A DNA stretch of 64,000 nt, from NCBI GenBank assembly GCA_025201375.1, contig JAIWZP010000005.1, forward strand, positions 248,001 to 312,000, read 5' to 3'. This document shows positions 58,341 to 64,000 of the stretch, one piece after another (the stretch's first letter is position 1; each line of letters begins with the position of its first letter). This DNA is from Gongronella butleri (lineage: Eukaryota > Mucoromycota > Mucoromycetes > Mucorales > Cunninghamellaceae). The notes under the pieces were generated by a model. The model did not search any database and was not told the origin of the DNA. It was given only the letters and a program-made list of their open reading frames with translations. The translations under genes were made by a program, and so were the position numbers.

Positions 58341-58750
58341 CTCATTCGGACGAGAAAGCTTAGATTATTCTATTTAAAGCGTCAATCGCTCCTTGTGGGT
58401 GGTAAATTCACAGACTTATGGCCAAGAGACGATAAAATTGCGCAAATCGTGTCTAATCCCGATAAAGCATTTTATCGACGTCCATTTTTGCTGCACAACG
58501 TGCGACTGGCAGACGCGCTCCATGCCTGCTATCAGTCTGATGTATACTGGCGCGGCGATTGGTGAATTTGCAAAAAAAAAAGAATTTAATGTTGGCAAGC
58601 TCTACGAAAACAAGGCAATTCGCCTTGCACACGGATCCAATTACAACAAAAAAGCATGGAGAGGGTCTATAAGGAAGGGAGGGATGGGGGTGGATGTCTA
58701 AAGCAAATGGGTGTGATGACAAAAGAAGAAACTAAAAAAAAAAAGGAGAT

Positions 58751-60264
58751 CTACTCGTCGTCCTCTTGAGCAGTGACGTCGTAGCGCTTGCCACGGATAG
58801 CCCAGAGACCCCAATTGGCAAAGATGGTCTGGCGCAGGTCCATAAGATTGACGTCGCGCTTCAGAGAGCGGAATGCGTTTTCCGTGGGCTTGATGAGATA
58901 GTCAAACTCGCCATTGTAGTCCTGTTCGACGGCCTCAATGTCGTTGGCCATGTCGTTTTGGTCGTATCCAGTGAGGAACATGGCACACTTGGTCTCAAGG
59001 GCCTTTTGGATGGACGGCTTCCACGCGTCGCGCGCGGCTTCGTGGCCAATGCCCGGCGAAAAGAAGAAAAACAAGTCGGTATAGGGATCAAACTTTTCAA
59101 TTTTGTCGTGGTAGTCGTGGTAATAGCTGTTGTCGTAGGTGAACATGAGGCGCTCATTCAGAGACGTCGTGTAAGGAGTGGCATTTGGTGGCAGCGCGTC
59201 AGGGCCAATAAAATGCAAATGGAAAGGAGTGCGAGGGAACAAGTAGGCCAATTGCAGCCAAATGTGCTGCGGTAACGTCGACTCGGCGCGCGCACCCACA
59301 ATATAAATGTTGATCAGTTCGGAACGGATCAAATTCACGCCATTTTTCAAAATCTCATTCTTGGGATACAAGACCGTGCGCAATGCTTTTTTTTTTTAAA
59401 AAATAAAAAAAATGAAAAATGAGCGACGTTGAAGCACTCTCAAAAAGGGGGCGCGGCTTACCGGAGATGGAGCGCATGCCCTCAACGGTGACTTCATTGC
59501 CAAATTTGTAGGGGGAGGCATCATGCATGACGGACGCGACGGTGGCTGGGTATGTCAAGAGCTTGGAAACGTGGCGCATGGAGCGCTCAGAGTCCATGGA
59601 GGGGAAGCCGCGCGTGTAGAAAAACACGTCCCAATTGCCCATGTTCACAGCCTCGTCAAACGCCTGGGATGCTGCGCAAAAAAAAAAAAACAGAGAAAAA
59701 AAAAGAAAAAGAATAAAACAGGTGAGTTCAATGGCGGCATTCTTCCATTTCCGATGGACCAGGGGAGGCTGTCGAGGGGGGGGGATGCTTACTTGGGAAC
59801 TCAAACTCGGTCATCTTGCGCCCGGATCGCAAATCGTGGTCGTCCTCGTTTTGTTCACGCAATATGCCGCAATTGTGCTTGTGTGCGTCCTTTCCCTGGT
59901 GATAATGGTCCTCGCAGCAGTGTGTCGGGTAGCCACAGTCAGGGCACTCGTAGACCGGCCGCTCGGAACCGCCGTGGGTGTCGCAAACAGGGCAAACGCC
60001 GTATTTGTTGATAATGGCGGCGCGGTCACGTAATTCCTTGATGGGCGATTGTGATAGCGCGTGAAACAGGTTGTCTTGTGACAGGATCAGCTTGGAGTCG
60101 GTGTCTTGCTGCTTTTCGGCCTTGCCGCCAAAAAGACCCTTGAAAGAGATATGTCGAGACGGAACGGACGCCACCACAGGCTTCACAGCACGACAGGCCA
60201 CCGGCCGTGTGTGCGTCGCGAGCGATCGCAAGCTCTGATGCACCACGGGTCGCCAGGAACGCAT
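58751..60264 (-). CDS. MSS51: Mitochondrial COX1 translation activator Mss51
   Basis: Mss51 is a mitochondrial inner-membrane-associated protein that activates translation of COX1 mRNA and couples it to cytochrome oxidase assembly. Three exons (60264-59793, 59671-59462, 59385-58751) give 438 residues (yeast 436). The Arg-rich N terminus (MRSWRPVVHQSLRSLATHTR) is a plausible import signal. At about 90-140 lies the Cys/His MYND-like finger: CPVC, ECPDCGYPTHCCEDHYHQG and HNCGILRE. CPV and CPD are CPX dipeptide contexts like those proposed to bind haem in yeast. The rest matches the family: EDDHDLRSGRKMTEFEFP, MDSERSMRHVSKLLTYPATVASV, IYIVGARAESTLP, FDPYTDLFFFFSPGIGHE, FRSLKRDVN and the C-terminal ANWGLWAIRGKRYDV. 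It is divergent from the SH3 gene, 511 bases apart. Confidence 0.95.
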
Positions 60265-60775
60265 AGCAGTGAAAAAAAAGAGAGGGGGAGAAGGGAGAAA
60301 GAAAAAAAAAAAAATAGAAAAAAAAAGTGTATGAGGGACAACAACAAAAAAAAAGCCAACCAGGGCCGGGTCATGTGATTGGCCGTGGTGGGGCCTGTCA
60401 AAATTTCAGCATGAAATGAGCCATTGGCGCGGTCTGCCGTTCTGAGATGTCCATTTTGAGGCAATTTCTTTGTGAAATGCAGTAAATGATGCATGAAAAA
60501 GAGCGAAAAGACGGTGCCTCGCGTTGCCATGGCAACCTGAGGCGTCTCCATGGCAAGCAATGCCTTTGCATCGCGTGCGTGCATGGCTAAAAGGCATTTG
60601 AATGGCCAGAAGACAGGCCACACCCTCTACAAGCCTTTCTATTTTTGGAATGCCAAGGTGACACAACAATTGAATATTGATGGACGTGGTCAATTTGAAA
60701 CAGTGGATCATCGACTGGGCCCTTTTTTTTCCTTTTCTTTCTCTTTTTCGCTTTTTTTCCCCCTTTTATTTGCGG
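60265..60775. promoter_or_regulatory. Divergent spacer between MSS51 and the SH3 gene
   Basis: About 0.5 kb between two start codons on opposite strands must hold both promoters. A CGTTGCCATGGCAACC inverted repeat occurs near 60524-60536, and a TTGCC-type word recurs at 60550-60560. No transcription factor can be assigned. Confidence 0.4.
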
Positions 60776-61858
60776 ATGGTGGACCTTGCTGCTCATATTC
60801 TTGCGTCTGTGCAAAGAGACCTGCTTGTTCTCAAGGAGCACCGCGTCATTGATGAAAATGCGTACCAGGCTATTATTGCACAGCTGCCTGGAGCGTCGTC
60901 GTTGGCTCCTCCTAGGCCGTCAAGTGCTGTTCCGTCGCCGTCTCCCGGCCAGGCCCCAGTCTCGCCGCGCCCACCGTTGCCCACGCGACGCTCTACGAGC
61001 AGTTCGACTGCCAGCCATCATACCACGCCCATACCCGCACCTCGCACGTCCAATGTGCCCAAATTGCCTTCTAGAAAGACCGGGGACTGGCAAGAAACGG
61101 CGAATTCCATGACACCGCCGCTTCCGCCACCGGCCGCCGTGCCTACGCCCCTCGCAGCTGCATCCATGCCAATGCCGGCGCCATTGGCAGCGCCACTGGC
61201 AGCGCCCACGCCACCAGCCAGATCAACGTCTCCTCGTCCACCACCGGCTCCAGCCACTAATCAGCAAATCGCAGAGGCAATTTATGACTACCATGGCGAG
61301 GACCCCGCAACAGATCTGTCTTTTCGCAAGGGCGACACCATTGTGGTCACCGAGCATGGTACGTGTCTTCTCTTTTTAGTTTATTTTTATTTTTATTTTT
61401 TTTTTATTTTTTATTTTTTTGCTTTTTTTCTGTTTCTGCGGGATGCTCACCCCTTGCTTTTTTTGACGCGTCCAGTGAACCAAGACTGGTGGCGAGGCAC
61501 ACTCAACGGTGCATCAGGCATTTTCCCTAAAAATCACGTACAAGAGTAAGGAATTTATCGCTTTTCTTTCATTTTGAGGCCTGACGCTTGATTTTTTTTT
61601 ATCAGAGTCGAGCGAAAAGTGCCTCCACCAGGACCCAGTGCGGCTGCTGCACCCAATGTGGCGCCCGCTCCCCCATATCCCCAGCCACAGCCTTCGCAAT
61701 TGCCGTACGCGTACCCACCGCCACCCTCCATGGCATATCACGCGCCACCCTTGCCCAGCGATCATGCCATGACGTCGGCGCCCATGCCCGTTGTGCCACC
61801 AAACCAAGCGAGCAACGTGCAGGCCATGGCCAAGCTCTTCGGCTCGCGTGCCGGCTAA
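60776..61858 (+). CDS. SH3-domain protein, LSB1/PIN3-like
   Basis: Three exons (60776-61358, 61476-61545, 61606-61858) give 301 residues. The N-terminal 40 residues form a helix (LAAHILASVQRDLLVLKEH) like that of LSB1/PIN3-type proteins. A Pro/Ala-rich stretch follows, then one SH3 domain at about 168-222: AEAIYDYHGEDPATDLSFRKGD, DWWRGTLNGASGIFPKNHV. The SH3 is interrupted by the first intron just before the WW pair. The C-terminal tail is Pro/Tyr/Gln-rich and ends QAMAKLFGSRAG. Yeast relatives bind Las17/WASP and regulate actin patches and endocytosis; that role is inferred from architecture only. The ATG at 60776 follows a CT-rich leader; an upstream in-frame TTG/ATG reading is not favoured because it would translate the pyrimidine tract. 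Confidence 0.88.
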
Positions 61859-62278
61859 AACATGGACAAAATGCATGGAAATGCGATATCTTCGATAGAC
61901 TGCAATGCCGAAAAGGCTTGCTTTTGCGTGTAAATTAAATCAGTCGTAGAATGGAAAGTCCGGGCCTCTGCATGGTGCCGCGTGATGTCGTGAGCACGCG
62001 TTTTTTTTCTTTTTCTTTTTTTCTTTTTTGTGTATATTTTCCGTTTGTTTAACGATGGGTACCGTGTTTCAATTGCCCATGGAAAAAGGAAACCATAAAA
62101 AAGACGCATTCGAGTACCTGTCTTTTTGTACGCGCGAGCAAAATGGCAATGCAAAAGTTGAAAAAGAATTGGCTCAAACAAATGCAATTTCAGCCAATCA
62201 GCGCCAACGTACACAAAGCCGCACCGGATTTGTTTTTTGTTTTCCTTTCTTCTTCAGTTTTTATTTTTTGCTTTAACC
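61859..62278. other. Short intergenic spacer
   Basis: 3' flank of the SH3 gene and upstream region of the small acidic protein gene, with T-rich stretches near 62000-62030 and 62230-62270. Nothing else seen. Confidence 0.5.
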
Positions 62279-62918
62279 ATGTCGACCGCTGTGGATCAGA
62301 GTGCTCAAGGTAAGCGAAATATGACAGTGAACTAGAGAGAATGAACGAATTGGCGAAAAACACAGGCGACGTTGCCTGAGTTTGCGTTTTGAGCCTGGTT
62401 TTCGCGTGTGGGCGATTTGAGCTTGGCAAGAGCGACAATACGGGAGAAAATCATACTCTGGTCACTGTGAAAAAGGAGTAAAGGATGCGCAAAATGGACG
62501 AATTGGCTCATTTCTTGTCTCTATTTGATGGATTGGTGATGAATCAGACCGCCAAGTCTATGACCATACGACGCTGATGGCCTTGTCTACCAGCCATCTG
62601 GCCAAGGGCTCGCCTGCCTTTGTCAGCTTGGTGCCCGGTGTGACCAAGATGTCCGCTCAGGAGCGCGCCGCGCTTGGTTTGACCGGCGCCACCGGCTACC
62701 GCAAGATTGTCGAGCGCAAGAAAGTCAAGGAGGAGCAGAAGAAGACCTGTAAGTCATCTGCATGATCAGAGACACAAATTGGACACTGGGCAATGGGCCG
62801 AAAGCGCACATTCTCACTTTTTCTTTTTTTTTTTTCGCCCATTTCTCATCTAGTCAATCCCTTTGCCCTGCTCAACGAGGGTGAGGACGAGGAAGAGGAG
62901 GATGAGGACGAGGAATAA
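62279..62918 (+). CDS. Small acidic-tailed protein, unrecognised
   Basis: Three exons (62279-62309, 62548-62748, 62854-62918) with standard sites and closing phases encode 98 residues. The middle exon has the well-formed, GC-biased codon use of real genes. It reads DRQVYDHTTLMALSTSHLAKG, VPGVTKMSAQERAALG, GATGYRKIVERKKVKEEQKKT; the last exon gives NPFALLNEGEDEEEEDEDEE and stops. A basic helix followed by an acidic C-terminal tail is typical of small nuclear or ribosome-associated factors, but I do not recognise the family and assign no function. An upstream CT-rich leader and a 238-nt first intron after codon 10 support it being a regular gene. Confidence 0.78.
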
Positions 62919-63427
62919 ATACTCAATTGTCGAATTGCGCGCGTGCGCGCACGCGTCTCCCCCCTTTTTTTTTACATTTTGCTCGCATTCTACTTTTTAT
63001 TCGCATGATTCACGTGTTTTTCGCCTCCCCATCCACTCGGATGTAACTCGCCCTATCTCCTCCCCCCATCCGCCACCCACACATCGTTGAGGTTCCACCA
63101 TCAAGATCTCGAAAATAAAAAATTTTTGGATTTTCTTCTTTTGGAGCTTTTTTTTTTTTTTTTTTTGTCAATTGGGCATTTGGGGGGACCATTATGTCCT
63201 TCCAAGCATTGACATGGAGCTTAAATCGCGTGGTTTCGCTCGGATCAAGCCAATCACGTCCAAAAATTTTTACACAAGAGTTTGCGGGGACAATGGAAAT
63301 TTTTGGGCAATCCAAAGCTCAGGGACGGGTCCATTGTATCGAGACTAAAAATAATTGTTTATAAAAGGATTATTTTGACCCTGTTACCGTCTTCCAGGTC
63401 TTCTCGCCTTTCTTTCGATCCATTGCC
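62919..63427. other. Short intergenic spacer
   Basis: 3' flank of the small acidic protein gene and the upstream region of the zinc transporter gene. It contains a C/T-rich block and a T run near 63149-63167. No zinc-responsive (Zap1-type) element was recognised. Confidence 0.5.
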
Positions 63428-64000
63428 ATGAAATCAATTTGTCTCTTAATCGCCGCCGCGTCCCTCACATTGGTCAGGGCACAAGGTACAGAAAAAAAAG
63501 GGGAGGACACGCGAGACGCGACTCTAGCTTCCGTCTTTTTCCATTTTTTTTTTCCCGAGTCCACTCATGTTAACGCGTGTATGATAGATGCCTCTGCTGG
63601 CAACGATGCTTGTCAAGCCGAGAGCTTAAGCGATTACAACTTGGGGCTGCGCGTCGGCGCCATTTTCATTCTGGCTGGTACAAGCAGCATCGGTAAGCGC
63701 AATCACGTCTTTGCACAGACCGCCTTCCCAGCGCCTCACGTGGCTCACTTTTTTTTTTTTTTTCCTTTTTTTCTTTTTTGGCTTCCAAGGTGTCTTTTTC
63801 CCAATGATCATGCATCGCATCGCTCCTTATTCGGAGGGTGGCTATCGCGACTGGGTCCTGACCATTGCGCGCTTTTGTAAAAATACAATTGGGGCGTGAA
63901 ATCTAATAGACAAGAACTAACTTTTTTTTTGCACTCTTTGTCAGTCGGCACTGGTGTCATTCTGGCGACAGCCTTTGTGCACATGCTGCCTGACGCGTTC
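63428..64000 (+). CDS. ZIP-family zinc/iron transporter, 5' part (truncated by window end)
   Basis: Four exons are visible (63428-63485, 63588-63692, 63790-63876, 63945-64000 and beyond), all with closing phases. The protein starts with a signal peptide, MKSICLLIAAASLTLVRAQ, then a short lumenal stretch with two cysteines (GNDACQAESL), a first membrane span LRVGAIFILAGTSSIGVFFP, the PMIMHRIAPY loop, and a further span with GTGVILATAFVHMLPDAF, the hallmark FGTG-ILATAFVH-LPDAF of the ZRT1/ZRT2/IRT group. These are plasma-membrane or vacuolar importers of Zn or Fe. The His-rich loop and remaining spans lie beyond the window. The metal cannot be told from this part. Confidence 0.93.

Larger units (their letters stand above)
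56791..58750. other. Gene-free interval containing repeat family 1 copy B
   Basis: Holds the upstream region of CDS1, a pure T run of 36 at 57033-57068 and the repeat. The minus-strand open frame at 57455-57931 (158 codons) overlaps the repeat and is treated as repeat-derived. No other gene is seen. Confidence 0.6.

Noticed and set aside
1..64000. Secondary-metabolite cluster, CRISPR array, phage-like or multi-gene defence system
   Set aside because: The genes are unrelated housekeeping, transport and regulatory genes; no polyketide/peptide synthase, direct-repeat-spacer array or viral gene is present.

Overview
This is a nuclear window from a fungus, probably an early-diverging (zygomycete-grade) lineage; the sequence does not fix the genus. 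Evidence for a fungus: nearly every gene is split by short GT-AG introns (mostly about 50-130 nt) with T-rich tracts, and the gene set is fungal: ILV2 and LEU2, a velvet-domain regulator, MSS51, a CDC25-type RasGEF with SH3 and WW domains, and an LSB-like SH3 protein. The standard code is used. Runs of 10-36 A or T are very common in introns and spacers.

Layout. 1-2.6 kb: 3' end of an unrecognised gene, then a SWIM zinc-finger protein. 3.0-3.8 kb: ribosomal protein uL6 (RPL9). 4.0-5.8 kb (minus): retromer VPS26. 5.8-9.5 kb: no gene, but a 0.6-kb inverted repeat and a dispersed repeat. 9.6-14.1 kb: ILV2 (minus) and LEU2 (plus), divergent around a shared promoter with two Gcn4-type sites. 15.8-16.6 kb: lysine methyltransferase-like gene. 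18.3-21.6 kb: SulP sulfate permease. 21.9-22.4 kb: NDUFA1-like complex I subunit. 22.4-26.1 kb: repeats. 26.1-27.8 kb: Maf-like nucleotide pyrophosphatase and MGST3, convergent. 28.4-30.7 kb: C2H2 transcription factor with a polyQ tract. 30.7-34.5 kb: no confident gene. 34.5-40.1 kb: full-length ABCC (MRP/YCF1-like) transporter. 41.1 kb: tRNA-Ile(AAT). 41.2-45.8 kb: repeats, including a second copy of the 24-26 kb repeat. 45.8-47.8 kb: velvet protein. 48.6-53.5 kb: SH3-WW-RasGEF. 54.9-56.8 kb: CDP-diacylglycerol synthase. 57.8-58.3 kb: second copy of the 6.7-7.2 kb repeat. 58.7-60.3 kb: MSS51, divergent from an SH3 protein (60.8-61.9 kb). 62.3-62.9 kb: small acidic protein. 63.4 kb to the end: 5' part of a ZIP zinc transporter.

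How the genes relate. Only ILV2/LEU2 form an obvious functional pair: both act in branched-chain amino acid synthesis and share an intergenic promoter. The rest is a typical mixed eukaryotic neighbourhood. All gene models were spliced by hand; for nearly all, exon phases close and the predicted length matches the family. I found no convincing undescribed multi-gene system. The best unexplained material is the repeat families in the gene-poor intervals, especially the hairpin-forming inverted repeat at 7.2-9.1 kb and the TACAGTA-rich repeat at 42-44 kb.
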